In this document: positions 25,448 to 34,330 of the stretch, piece after piece
Position numbering within the stretch: the stretch's first letter is position 1
Layout: each line of letters starts with the position of its first letter
Assembly: GCF_000420805.1 (NCBI RefSeq)
Contig: NZ_ATVQ01000001.1
Span: 1,364,001 to 1,428,000, forward strand
Reading direction: 5' to 3'
Source of the DNA: Yaniella halotolerans DSM 15476
Lineage (GTDB): Bacteria; Actinomycetota; Actinomycetes; Actinomycetales; Micrococcaceae
DNA length: 64,000 bases
Program-made: the position numbers and the translations under genes
The notes under the pieces: generated by a model
Told to the model about the DNA's origin: nothing
The model's database searches: none
Seen by the model: the letters and a program-made list of their open reading frames with translations, nothing else

Positions 25448-26215
25448 ATGACCAAACGCGAATCCCCTGACCACCACACACCCCGGCGGCAGCCTACGAG
25501 CTCAGAGAATCCGCCGCAGACCCAGACCACCAATTTTTGGACCACGGGCAAGGGCGTGCTGACCATTGTGGCCATCGCCGTGGGGATCACCGCCGTCGTC
25601 ATGACGTTTATCTTGTCCACATTGGACAACGACACTGAATTTGGTCGGGAAGGTGGCTACCTTGATGTGCCCACCGACTCGGTGTGTGATCTCGGCGGGG
25701 TAGCGCACTCAGGGTCCATCGGTGACACCCCGGATGCTAACTGGATTGAATTCCGCGGCGCATGGTTGCCTACCTCGGAGCGGTACGGCCCGGGAGAACT
25801 TGAGCCCGCAGGAAAATTCAGCTGTTTTGAACATTCACCGCGAGGCATGTTGTTTGCTGCTTCCGCGTATACGGGACAACTGACAAACCCTGACTACTGG
25901 GAAGGTGACCGCCAGTTTTTTGCCGGGGAGCATGCCGAGGAACATCAAGCCGAGGCCGAAGAACTCTTCACCACGGTATTCTCCGAAGCGGACTCAGCGC
26001 TGGGTGGCTTCCGGTTGGTGCGCTACGATGAAACGACCGCACAAATCGATATGGCGGTTACCTCCTTCGAAGGTGCTGAAACATCGCGCACCTCTGTCCT
26101 CTTGGACATGGTCTGGGTCGATGGCGATTGGTACATCGATGCCTCCGGAGACGATCTAGCCGTTACATTGGAACCGTTGACGGACCTTATCGGCTACCAG
26201 AACTGGTCGGCATAA
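25448..26215 (+). CDS. membrane-anchored protein of unknown function
   Basis: 255-aa protein with a polar, Pro-rich cytoplasmic N-terminus (~30 residues). One hydrophobic helix follows (GVLTIVAIAVGITAVVMTFI, ~35-55), then an extracellular domain. The stretch KFSCFEHSPRGMLFAASAYT resembles the PRG-alanine segment of DUF8175-like proteins near actinobacterial conjugation genes, but that is a weak match and no conjugation genes are here. No strong ribosome site precedes ATG 25448. It is divergent from metY and 16 nt ahead of the arylsulfotransferase-like gene, with which it probably forms an operon. Confidence 0.7.
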   Translation: MTKRESPDHHTPRRQPTSSENPPQTQTTNFWTTGKGVLTIVAIAVGITAVVMTFILSTLDNDTEFGREGGYLDVPTDSVCDLGGVAHSGSIGDTPDANWIEFRGAWLPTSERYGPGELEPAGKFSCFEHSPRGMLFAASAYTGQLTNPDYWEGDRQFFAGEHAEEHQAEAEELFTTVFSEADSALGGFRLVRYDETTAQIDMAVTSFEGAETSRTSVLLDMVWVDGDWYIDASGDDLAVTLEPLTDLIGYQNWSA

Positions 26216-26231
26216 CGTATAGAATCTCGCT

Positions 26232-27797
26232 ATGGCGTATCAGCGAAGCATCCCTCGAGTCTTTGGCGTCACTGCCGCGGCAACCCTGGCCGTCGTCCTT
26301 GCAGGGTGTTCAGACACCCCGATTCCGCATCAAGAATTCGTATCGCGCCCCGACCTGAAACCACCGGAGTTTCAAGTAACTCGCGGCGACGCCTGGGATG
26401 CCGAGGCTGCGGCCGACGACGAATACATTTTCCTCACCCCGAATTTCGATACCGATACGCCCGCGAGCGCGGCCATGATTGTCGATACCAACGGCGAGGT
26501 CGTGTGGATGGACCCATCCGGGCAACACGATGACGATGCCGGGCATTTTGATTTGCGCCCGCAAGAGTACCAGGGCGAACAGATCCTCACCTACTTTAAG
26601 GGGCCTGCCGCGGGTGGCTGGGGTTACGGCGATATCTACCTGATGGATGAGTCGTATCAGGTGTTTAACACGGTCACCACCGGTGGCTCTTTGCCGCCAC
26701 ATGAAACAGATTTCCACGATATGACCATCACCGAGGACGGCACGATGTTGTTGCTGGCTTATGTCGCGACCCAAACGGACCTGACCGAGGTCGGAGGACC
26801 TGAAGACGGCTGGGTTGAGGACGCGGTCATTCAGGAAGTTGATATGGAATCCGGGGATGTGGTGTTCCAGTGGAGCGCACTGGATCATATACCGGTGACC
26901 GATTCGATGTTGGACTATGAAGAAGAACATCAGGCGCAAGAAGACGACGAAGATGATGACGAAGCCGAACTCGGTACGCAGGGCCAGCCGTTTGATTACT
27001 TCCACATCAACTCAGCCACCTTGGACGATGACGGCTCGATCTTAGTGTCCGCACGTCATACTCACGCGGTCTATCAGCTGGACCCTGACAGTGGTGAAGT
27101 GCAGTGGATTCTGGGTGGTAGATCCAGTGACTTCGAGATGGCTGAGGATGCCGTATTCAAGTGGCAGCACTCGGCGGCACGGGACACCGACGGCACGATC
27201 ACGCTGTTGGATAATCACACGAAAGAAGATGATGGTGACTCATCACGTGGGTTGCGACTCGACGTCGACGAAGATGAGATGACCGCTACGGTCGTGACTG
27301 AATATGCGCCACCAGAAGAACGCCCGGCAGGGTCAATGGCCAACACCCAACCGTTGGAGAACGGCAACATGATCGTGGGCTGGGGAGCGCAGCCGTATTA
27401 TTCCGAATTCACCAATGAGGGTGAACTGCTCTACGACGTCTGTCACGGCGATGCCTGCCATGAGCCAAAATACGATGGCGGTGGTGGCAGCTACCGGGCG
27501 TATAAAGGCCCGTGGGAAGGGGATCCGAACACTGATCCGGACGTTGTGGTGCAAGACAGTGACAACGGACAGCGCAGAGCCTACATGTCGTGGAATGGGG
27601 CGACTGAAGTGGATCGCTGGCGGTTGCTCGCCGGGTCGGATGAAGACCACGTGACCCAGGAAAACAGCGTGCCCAAGACAGCATTCGAGACCTCGATCCC
27701 GGTGCTTGATGAGACGTCCGAATACCTGGCCATTGAAGCTCTGGATGCTGACGGCGAGGTACTTGCCACCGTGACACCGGAACTTGAAAACTCGTAA
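26232..27797 (+). CDS. arylsulfotransferase (ASST) family lipoprotein
   Basis: Exported lipoprotein (521 aa). The signal peptide ends in VVLAGC (about Cys26). The rest is a beta-propeller-like protein with the ASST-family landmarks TNGEVVWMDPSG, PPHETDFHDMTITEDGTMLL, YFHINSATLDDDGSILVSAR, WILGGRSSDF, WQHSAARDTDGTITLLDNHT and MANTQPLENGNMIVGWG. ASST enzymes transfer sulfate between phenols; many family members are untested. An acidic run at about residues 229-247 (EEEHQAQEDDEDDDEAE) is an unusual insert. Probably translated with the upstream anchored protein. Confidence 0.82.
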   Translation: MAYQRSIPRVFGVTAAATLAVVLAGCSDTPIPHQEFVSRPDLKPPEFQVTRGDAWDAEAAADDEYIFLTPNFDTDTPASAAMIVDTNGEVVWMDPSGQHDDDAGHFDLRPQEYQGEQILTYFKGPAAGGWGYGDIYLMDESYQVFNTVTTGGSLPPHETDFHDMTITEDGTMLLLAYVATQTDLTEVGGPEDGWVEDAVIQEVDMESGDVVFQWSALDHIPVTDSMLDYEEEHQAQEDDEDDDEAELGTQGQPFDYFHINSATLDDDGSILVSARHTHAVYQLDPDSGEVQWILGGRSSDFEMAEDAVFKWQHSAARDTDGTITLLDNHTKEDDGDSSRGLRLDVDEDEMTATVVTEYAPPEERPAGSMANTQPLENGNMIVGWGAQPYYSEFTNEGELLYDVCHGDACHEPKYDGGGGSYRAYKGPWEGDPNTDPDVVVQDSDNGQRRAYMSWNGATEVDRWRLLAGSDEDHVTQENSVPKTAFETSIPVLDETSEYLAIEALDADGEVLATVTPELENS

Positions 27798-27803
27798 GAC
27801 GAG

Positions 27804-27838
27804 TTCGGGGGACCCGCTGTAGCAGCGAGTCCCCCGAA
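27804..27838. terminator. bidirectional terminator hairpin
   Basis: TTCGGGGGACCCGCT pairs with AGCGAGTCCCCCGAA (one mismatch) between the convergent ASST and BCCT genes. Confidence 0.78.
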
Positions 27839-27870
27839 TGTCGGTGAGCGTCAGGTGTCTGACAGCTCAG

Positions 27871-29859
27871 CTATTTTCGACGGCGACCTTTGCCCCGGCG
27901 TCCTAGGGTCCAACGCGGTCCCGAGGATCCTTCGGTGGTATCGGACACCTCGGTCGTTTCTTGCTGCGTGATGGTGGCTGTACCACCACTTGGCCCACGG
28001 TTGAAGACGCCACGAGTGGCCTGCAGTCGGTAGTCGATTCGATGGTCGACTTGATCCCCGAATGCCGTATCGAAGTCTGCGGCCAGCCGATCGCTGAGCT
28101 GGTAATACTCCTCGGCAGATCGCTGCTGACTCAGCTGCAGATGATCCACCCGGAAGGCCCGCACAATGGCTACACACATTACGGCCAGCAGGATACTGAA
28201 CGGCAATGCCGTAATCAGTGAGCCGGCCTGTAGTGCGGTGAGCCCACCGGCCAGCAGGAGCGCAGCCGCCAAAACGCCCTCGAGCACTGCGAAGAGTACA
28301 CGGGACCAAATTGGCGGGTTCGGATGACCACCCGATGCGAGCATGTCTACCACAAGCGAGCCGGAGTCGGAGGAGGTGATGAAGAAGATCCCGATCACGA
28401 CGATGGCGATGACGGAGAGCACTGATCCCAGCGGGAGGCCGCCGAGAATATCGAAGAGTGTCTCTTCTGCGATGAGACTGCCGTCGTCGCCGAGTATGGG
28501 ACTCATGTCGGTATCGTTCAGAACGTATTTGAAGAGACTGGCCCCGCCCATGATGGAGAACCAGACAACCCCCACGGTGAACGGCACGAGCAGAACCGCG
28601 GTGATGAATTCGCGAACGGTGCGCCCGCGAGAAATACGAGCGATGAACACGCCAACGAATGGAGCCCAAGCGATCCACCAGCCCCAGTAGAACAGGGTCC
28701 ATAGTGAGGACCAATCTTGGCCTTCTTGCCCGGTGTAAGCCTGGACGTCAAAGCTCATGCCTGCAACGTTGGAAAGGTAGGAGCCGAAGGATTCGACCAG
28801 GTTCTGCACCAGGAACAGCGTTGGCCCCAGCAGTAGCACAGCGATCAGCAGGAGGCCGGCCAAAGAGATGTTGAAGTTCGAGAGCCATTTAATACCTCGC
28901 CCCAGCCCTGAGACCACCGATGCGAGCGCCAAGATGGTGATGACGATGATGAGTACCATCAGCAACGTGGTACTGGTGGAGTCTTCTACGATGCCCATTG
29001 CCCCCAGGCCGGCGGCGATTTGCTGCGCGCCGAGACCGAGTGAGGTCGCAATACCAAAGAGCGTCCCGAAAATCGCCAGAATGTCGATCACATCGCCCAT
29101 CCAGCCTTTGACGCGATGACCCAAGATCGGCTCAAACGCCCACCGAATAGAGACCGGGCGGCCGCGGCGGTGCACGGCGTAGGCGATGGCCAAACCAATG
29201 ACGGCGTAGACAGCCCACGGGTGAAGACCCCAGTGCACGAATGTCTGCGCCATGGCGAGGTGTCCCATTTCGCGCGGGCCACCTTCTTCCCAGCCGGGGT
29301 TCGGGTTTGTTTCCGCGAAGATCAGCGGTTCGGCGGTGCCGTAGAAGATCAGGCCGACGCCCATGCCAGCACTGAACAGCATGGTGAACCATGACATCGT
29401 GCTGAATTCAGGTTTATCGTTGGGCCCGCCCAGTTTGATCTTGCCGTATTTCGAGAAGCTGATCACTAAGACGAACACAATGAATGCAGCGATCACCAGC
29501 ATGTACCACCAGCCGAAGGTAGCGACGATCCAGTTCTGTGTCGATGAGAGCACGGTGTCAGCGGCCTCGGGGAAGAAAATACCGAAGACCGCGAAGGCGC
29601 CAACTACGATCAACGAGGGCCAAAAAACAGCCGGGGCGATCATACCCCGCCCAATGCGCACGCCTTGGGCCTTGAGCTTGCCCACGATGCGAGCATCGGA
29701 GTCTTCGTCGTGCAGTCGTTTCTCAGCCGGCAGATCCTCCATGCGCGCGTGTGTCTGCGCGACAGTTTCGGTCTGCTTATCAGCTTCAATGTGTTCGGGC
29801 TCCGGCGGTTGAGTGCCGGGGGTCCCCTCGGTTGAAGGCTCCGAATGTGAGGAACTCAT
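27871..29859 (-). CDS. BCCT family betaine/carnitine/choline transporter
   Basis: Large secondary carrier (662 aa) for quaternary ammonium solutes. About 12 hydrophobic segments are flanked by a ~75-residue acidic N-terminal tail and a ~100-residue C-terminal tail, the arrangement by which BetP-like carriers sense osmotic stress. Motifs include SAGMGVGLIFYGTAEPL, the substrate-gate WGWWIAWAPFVGVFIARISR followed by GRTVREF, and ITSSDSGSLVVDMLASGG. Start at ATG 29859 (AGGTAGG upstream); a longer frame begins at 29925. Its solute could be glycine betaine, choline, carnitine or ectoine. Confidence 0.92.
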   Translation of the reverse strand: MSSSHSEPSTEGTPGTQPPEPEHIEADKQTETVAQTHARMEDLPAEKRLHDEDSDARIVGKLKAQGVRIGRGMIAPAVFWPSLIVVGAFAVFGIFFPEAADTVLSSTQNWIVATFGWWYMLVIAAFIVFVLVISFSKYGKIKLGGPNDKPEFSTMSWFTMLFSAGMGVGLIFYGTAEPLIFAETNPNPGWEEGGPREMGHLAMAQTFVHWGLHPWAVYAVIGLAIAYAVHRRGRPVSIRWAFEPILGHRVKGWMGDVIDILAIFGTLFGIATSLGLGAQQIAAGLGAMGIVEDSTSTTLLMVLIIVITILALASVVSGLGRGIKWLSNFNISLAGLLLIAVLLLGPTLFLVQNLVESFGSYLSNVAGMSFDVQAYTGQEGQDWSSLWTLFYWGWWIAWAPFVGVFIARISRGRTVREFITAVLLVPFTVGVVWFSIMGGASLFKYVLNDTDMSPILGDDGSLIAEETLFDILGGLPLGSVLSVIAIVVIGIFFITSSDSGSLVVDMLASGGHPNPPIWSRVLFAVLEGVLAAALLLAGGLTALQAGSLITALPFSILLAVMCVAIVRAFRVDHLQLSQQRSAEEYYQLSDRLAADFDTAFGDQVDHRIDYRLQATRGVFNRGPSGGTATITQQETTEVSDTTEGSSGPRWTLGRRGKGRRRK

Positions 29860-30001
29860 GATACACCTACCTTTGTCATGGTTGGTTGCTGTGCCCCATT
29901 TCCCGTGGAGGAAATATGAGGCCACTGTTCAGTGCAGTGTCCTCATTCAAACAAAGTCATGCAAACTTTGACAGTGTTCACGCCACCCATCGCACAGATC
30001 G

Positions 30002-31420
30002 TTAGATCTTTTCGGTATGTGGCTTTGCCTTGAAGAAGAAGGAACCGACCACCGGGATCAGCATGAGGAGGGCACCCCAGATCAGAGCGTTGTGCATGCC
30101 GGTCATCTGGGCGGTGAGCGGTTCTTCACCTCGTCCAGCCCCCACGACTGCGGCAACAGACATCACGGTGATGTACAGTGCGGTACCGCCGGCTGCGGCG
30201 ACTTGTTGCAGGGTCGAAAAAATTGCAGAACCGTGCTGATACAGCGAACCCGGCAAGGATGAGAGCGCGGAAGTCATGATCGGGCCCATCAGCATGCCGA
30301 TTCCGACAGCCATCAAGATATTCCAGAGGATCACCGACCATAGTGAGCTGGTGGCATCCAGTGAGACCATGCCCCACATACCAGAGGCGCCAATGATTGA
30401 TCCCGGGATCAACAAGGGACGTGCCCCAACGGCGTCGAAGATTCGTCCAACAAAGATGCCGAGAACGCCCATGAGTACGCCGGATGGCAGCATCACGAGG
30501 CCTGCGACCTGTGCATCAAAGTCCAAGACTTGCTGGATGTAAATGGGGAGAACGATGAACGTTCCGAACATGGCCATGTTCGAAGCAATCATCAGCACCA
30601 TGCCAAACGTGTAGGTTGGCACAGCAAACACCTTCACGTTCAAGAAGGCATTTTCCCGCAGGGACAACTGACGCACGACGAACATGGTGAGTGAAACAGC
30701 GCCGATAATCAGGGGGATCCAGAAGGGGATCTGGGCTACGCCGCGGGCCGTTTCGCCCAGCGAGCTCAGACCGTAGATGAGGCCGGAAAAACCGAGTGCC
30801 GACAAGAGTACCGAGATGAAGTCGAGTTTCATGTATCGGGTTTCAGTGACGTTGGAGAGCATCAGCCGTCCGACGATCAGGACGATGATGGCAATAGGCA
30901 GCACCGACCAGAACATCCAACGCCAGTCCAGGTGTTCCAGGATGACCCCACCGGTGGTAGGGCCAAGTGCCGGGGCGGCGGAGATGACCATGCCGACAAC
31001 GCCCATGGTGCGGCCGCGCTTTTCAAATGGCACCATGTTCATCACGGTCGTCATGAGGAGCGGCATCATGATGGCTGTACCGATGGCTTGGACCACGCGT
31101 CCCATCACCAATACCAGGAAGGTGGGTGCAAGGGCGGCCAACAGGGTGCCTGCGGTGAAGATCAGCATTGCCGCCATGTAGACATTCCGTAGGTGGAAGC
31201 GGGTCAGGATCCAGCCGGTGGTTGGTATGACCACGGCCATGGTGAGCATGAACGCGGTGGTGACCCACTGGACGGTGGCTTCGGTGATATTGAATTCGTC
31301 CATGAGCCGCGGCAAGGCCACCGACATGATGGTTTCGTTGAGAATGACCACGAATGCGGCGATCGAGAGGATACCGATCACGCGAAACGGGCTTGCGGGG
31401 GCTGTCGTTGTAGAGGACAC
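30002..31420 (-). CDS. MFS transporter, DHA2 (EmrB/QacA-like) drug exporter
   Basis: Fourteen-segment drug:H+ antiporter of the DHA2 class (472 aa). Helix 1 is AAFVVILNETIMSVALPRLM; helix 4-5 regions are VVQAIGTAIMMPLLMTTV and GRTMGVVGMVISAAPALGPT with the antiporter motif C (GPTTGGVI). The start GTG 31420 has AAGG about 10 nt upstream. Usually such proteins export dyes and antiseptics; the substrate here is unknown. No regulator gene is adjacent. Confidence 0.9.
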   Translation of the reverse strand: MSSTTTAPASPFRVIGILSIAAFVVILNETIMSVALPRLMDEFNITEATVQWVTTAFMLTMAVVIPTTGWILTRFHLRNVYMAAMLIFTAGTLLAALAPTFLVLVMGRVVQAIGTAIMMPLLMTTVMNMVPFEKRGRTMGVVGMVISAAPALGPTTGGVILEHLDWRWMFWSVLPIAIIVLIVGRLMLSNVTETRYMKLDFISVLLSALGFSGLIYGLSSLGETARGVAQIPFWIPLIIGAVSLTMFVVRQLSLRENAFLNVKVFAVPTYTFGMVLMIASNMAMFGTFIVLPIYIQQVLDFDAQVAGLVMLPSGVLMGVLGIFVGRIFDAVGARPLLIPGSIIGASGMWGMVSLDATSSLWSVILWNILMAVGIGMLMGPIMTSALSSLPGSLYQHGSAIFSTLQQVAAAGGTALYITVMSVAAVVGAGRGEEPLTAQMTGMHNALIWGALLMLIPVVGSFFFKAKPHTEKI

Positions 31421-31580
31421 TGCCGCACCGACCTTTCACACAGTACTTTGAAGAGATCACGACAAGACAGTCCCGAGGTCATCGGAGAGTGTTGTCGATA
31501 CTGTGAAACCTGCCAGAAGCCGTGCAGGGCTCGTCATCGAATATGCCGAGTTTTCACCCCTAGATACAACACCAAAAGTG

Positions 31581-32936
31581 CTAATCCTGCAAGTCGCGTC
31601 CCGTGGTCTCAGGGGCCAAGAGGAACATGGCGATGACTGCGATGAATACGAGTCCGCCAGCGAAGGCGAACGCGCCGGCCAATGTCAGCGCCGGAACGAG
31701 ATGTGTGACGAAGAGTAGTGGGCCGATACCGGCGGAAATCCTCGAAACGGCCGATGCCCAGCCGAAGCCGGAAGATCGCAGGTCGGTGGGGTACAGCTCC
31801 GAGGCAAAGGCATACATGACCGGGATGGCCACTTGGATGACCAGGCCGTAGATCAAGACCAGCGGCAGCACGGCGGGTGGTACATGCAGGAACACGGCCA
31901 GCAGGACTAGCAGAATCGAGCCGAGCACCGCTGAGACGGCCAACAGTGGTTTGCGGCCGGTTTTTTCGACGAGGAAGGTAGCCAACAGCGCCCCGACGAG
32001 TCCGATGGCCGACATCCCGCCGGTGGTCAAAAATGCTTGGGTTTGCTCGAAGCCGGCTTCCATCAAGAACGTTGGGAGCCACTGGAGCGAGACGTAGTAG
32101 ACGAACATGACCGTTAAAAAGAGCAACCACACGGCAAGTGTCGTTCGCCAAGAGAAAGCCCAGACGCGGCGCAGTTGGTCAAAGACCGCGCCGGCCGACA
32201 TTTTTGGCACGTCGTCCATGGTTTCGAGCCGGTATGGAACCGGTTTGGCCCCGGTAGCTTTCACTAGGTCATCAATGACCTTACGAGCCTCTTCGTGCCG
32301 ATTCTTGCGGATGAGGAACATTGGTGACTCGGGGATCCACAAGCGCACGAAAATCAGCAGGATGGCCGGTAACACCATGGCTAATAACGGTGGGCGCCAG
32401 TCTGCCCACATGGTGATGAACCAGGCTGAGACGAAACCGGCTAGGGCAGAGCCGATGGGCCACCACGCGTCCATGGCGGTGAGGACGCGGCCGCGATGCT
32501 TTCGCGGGGTAAATTCTCCCACCAGGGCATAGTCGACCGGGATGGCACCACCGAGCCCAAAACCAGCGATGAAGCGCAGTACCGCAAACGTCACGATGTC
32601 GGTGGTGAAGACGCCGGCAACGGTAAAGAGCGCGAATACGGCCAATGTCGCGGTGAAGGCAGCCTTGCGACCGATCCGGTCGGCGATCGTGGCCCAAACA
32701 AACGCTCCCAGTGCCATCCCCAGGAGATTAGCGGTGCCGATCCAGGCGGCCTGTCCGGCGGTGAGGTCCCATTCTTTGGACAGCAAGGGAATGAGAACGC
32801 CGTTGAGTGAAACGTCCCAGGCATCGAACATGAAGCCGAGGCCGCCGATGATGAAAATGCGGCCTTGGACGTTCCATTTCCACGGCAAGGTCTGGACGAC
32901 TTCGCTGCCTGAAGGTACATAAGGTGTTTGAGTCAC
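31581..32936 (-). CDS. MFS transporter (sugar porter/aromatic acid symporter-like)
   Basis: Twelve-segment MFS carrier (451 aa). Helix 1 region FMFDAWDVSLNGVLIPLLSK has the D at the position typical of sugar-porter and aromatic-acid:H+ symporters. The loop motif ATIADRIGRKAAF and VGEFTPRKHRGRV are conserved, and PESPMFLIRKNRHEEARKVI precedes the central loop. ELYPTDLRSSGFGWASAVSR is the second-half signature. The start is GTG 32936. No catabolic genes lie directly beside it, so the substrate is open. Confidence 0.87.
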   Translation of the reverse strand: MTQTPYVPSGSEVVQTLPWKWNVQGRIFIIGGLGFMFDAWDVSLNGVLIPLLSKEWDLTAGQAAWIGTANLLGMALGAFVWATIADRIGRKAAFTATLAVFALFTVAGVFTTDIVTFAVLRFIAGFGLGGAIPVDYALVGEFTPRKHRGRVLTAMDAWWPIGSALAGFVSAWFITMWADWRPPLLAMVLPAILLIFVRLWIPESPMFLIRKNRHEEARKVIDDLVKATGAKPVPYRLETMDDVPKMSAGAVFDQLRRVWAFSWRTTLAVWLLFLTVMFVYYVSLQWLPTFLMEAGFEQTQAFLTTGGMSAIGLVGALLATFLVEKTGRKPLLAVSAVLGSILLVLLAVFLHVPPAVLPLVLIYGLVIQVAIPVMYAFASELYPTDLRSSGFGWASAVSRISAGIGPLLFVTHLVPALTLAGAFAFAGGLVFIAVIAMFLLAPETTGRDLQD

Positions 32937-32987
32937 ACTCTCATGTTAATGCCGGTCGTGCCGAGGCGATACTAAACGAGGGTTGGG

Positions 32988-33734
32988 TTATTCAGCTGCT
33001 GCGGCTTCGAACGTGCTGACAGCACGTTCGGTGGCTTGCTCGTTGAACTCCGCCACGTCATCTTCGAGATCCTCGAGCATCACCTGTGGGGGATATGCAG
33101 CTGAATAGCGTACGTAGATGTCCTCGCCAACGACATCGATCATCCGTCCGGTGAGTTGTCCTGACACTTCGATCTGCCAGGTGTGTACATCGACCTGTTC
33201 TCCGGCGACTTCTTGTTGTGTGACCTCGTGATCGACCGTCGAATCGTCTTCTTCGATACAGGCTGTATCGGTGTTCTGATGGACTTCTTGGAGCTGCTTC
33301 GCGCTCGCACCATCGTTGGCGTAAAACGCGAAGATGGTTTCTCCGGTCGCATTTTCATCCAACAGGGCATCATCTTCAACGGTGGCTTGCACATTGGCTG
33401 GTTGAGCTTCGACAAGCAGACCGTACTGTGCTGCACCGGCCTCTTGGCACTGATCTGGTTCTTCGGTACCAGTGAGAGCGGATTCCATAGCGGTGATATC
33501 GGGCCATTGGTCTTCCAGAGTCATCGCATTGGATACTTCGAAGTCTTCTTCCAGTGTTTCGGCCAGCGCTGTTTCTTCAGCGGTTGCCGCAGGAGTTTCA
33601 GGGCTCGATAATGCATCATCAGCGGTACCACCGGGCTGATTCTCATAAGCGTCAGTCGAACAAGCTGCCAGACCGAGGCCGGCTGCCATGGCAATTGATG
33701 TGGCACGAAGGAGCAGGGAAGCTGAAGTGGTCAT
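32988..33734 (-). CDS. lipoprotein of unknown function
   Basis: 248-aa secreted lipoprotein. The leader ends in the lipobox GLAAC (Cys25). The mature part is acidic and Thr/Glu-rich at first, then contains Cys-bearing segments (TEEPDQCQEAGAAQYGLLVE and HQNTDTACIEEDDSTVDHEV) that could form a disulfide, and a C-terminal stretch VDVVGEDIYVRYSAAY-like in register with sensor/lipoprotein domains of actinobacteria (PknH-sensor-like, weak). Divergent from the small membrane protein at 33829. Confidence 0.72.
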   Translation of the reverse strand: MTTSASLLLRATSIAMAAGLGLAACSTDAYENQPGGTADDALSSPETPAATAEETALAETLEEDFEVSNAMTLEDQWPDITAMESALTGTEEPDQCQEAGAAQYGLLVEAQPANVQATVEDDALLDENATGETIFAFYANDGASAKQLQEVHQNTDTACIEEDDSTVDHEVTQQEVAGEQVDVHTWQIEVSGQLTGRMIDVVGEDIYVRYSAAYPPQVMLEDLEDDVAEFNEQATERAVSTFEAAAAE

Positions 33735-33828
33735 AGGTCCAGTCTAGACTTCTCAGCTCCTGAATGCCTGTGTGCCGCGACCACCGGTGGCATCTTCGAA
33801 GACTTCGACTCGGGCGTAGAATGCGACC

Positions 33829-34140
33829 ATGATGACCACACAACAAGCATCTCTGGAGCTGACATTGTCGCAGCGGCGAGCTCGGCGTTATGCGGTTGCG
33901 GCCTTTTTGCTAGGAGTCTTGAGCTTAGCTATCTTTTTCCTAACCCAGGGGCCTACACCTGCGGGGTGGGGGCCAGTCCTGTTGTTGCTTGGTTTCCCGA
34001 CCGTTTTCGGTGTGACCGGGATTATCTTTGGGATGTTATCGCGACGCTATGTGTGGGTCGTGCTCAATAGTCTGATCGTGATGTCATTTCCGTTGCTGAT
34101 GTTCGTTGGCTCGCTCGTGGAGGCCATGACCTATCCCTAA
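33829..34140 (+). CDS. small membrane protein of unknown function
   Basis: 103-aa protein with three hydrophobic segments (about 26-40, 47-66 and 75-98) and a basic QRRARRY just before the first. No family is recognised. It starts ATG-ATG at 33829 with no clear ribosome site. It is divergent from the lipoprotein gene. Confidence 0.55.
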   Translation: MMTTQQASLELTLSQRRARRYAVAAFLLGVLSLAIFFLTQGPTPAGWGPVLLLLGFPTVFGVTGIIFGMLSRRYVWVVLNSLIVMSFPLLMFVGSLVEAMTYP

Positions 34141-34330
34141 ACATCGGGCTACCACTCCAGTGATATGTCTAGATGAATGTCATACCAAGATGCTATTCTG
34201 AGTGCTGTCTCGCGATAGACTGGATACCGCAATGAGTCTAGGTTGGGAACAGGTTTATGGTGCACACAGCTTTGCCACCCGCGGCGGCAGTTCAGGGTCG
34301 TGAGTACGGCCCCGTGTCGGGGCGTAAAGC

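Noticed and set aside
26310-27005. 231-codon minus-strand frame inside the ASST gene
   Set aside because: Shadow of the ASST-like coding region; repeats of His/Gly/Val from the opposite strand.
27851-28714. 287-codon minus-strand frame inside the BCCT gene
   Set aside because: Arg/His-rich translation typical of a shadow frame; the BCCT frame is clearly coding.
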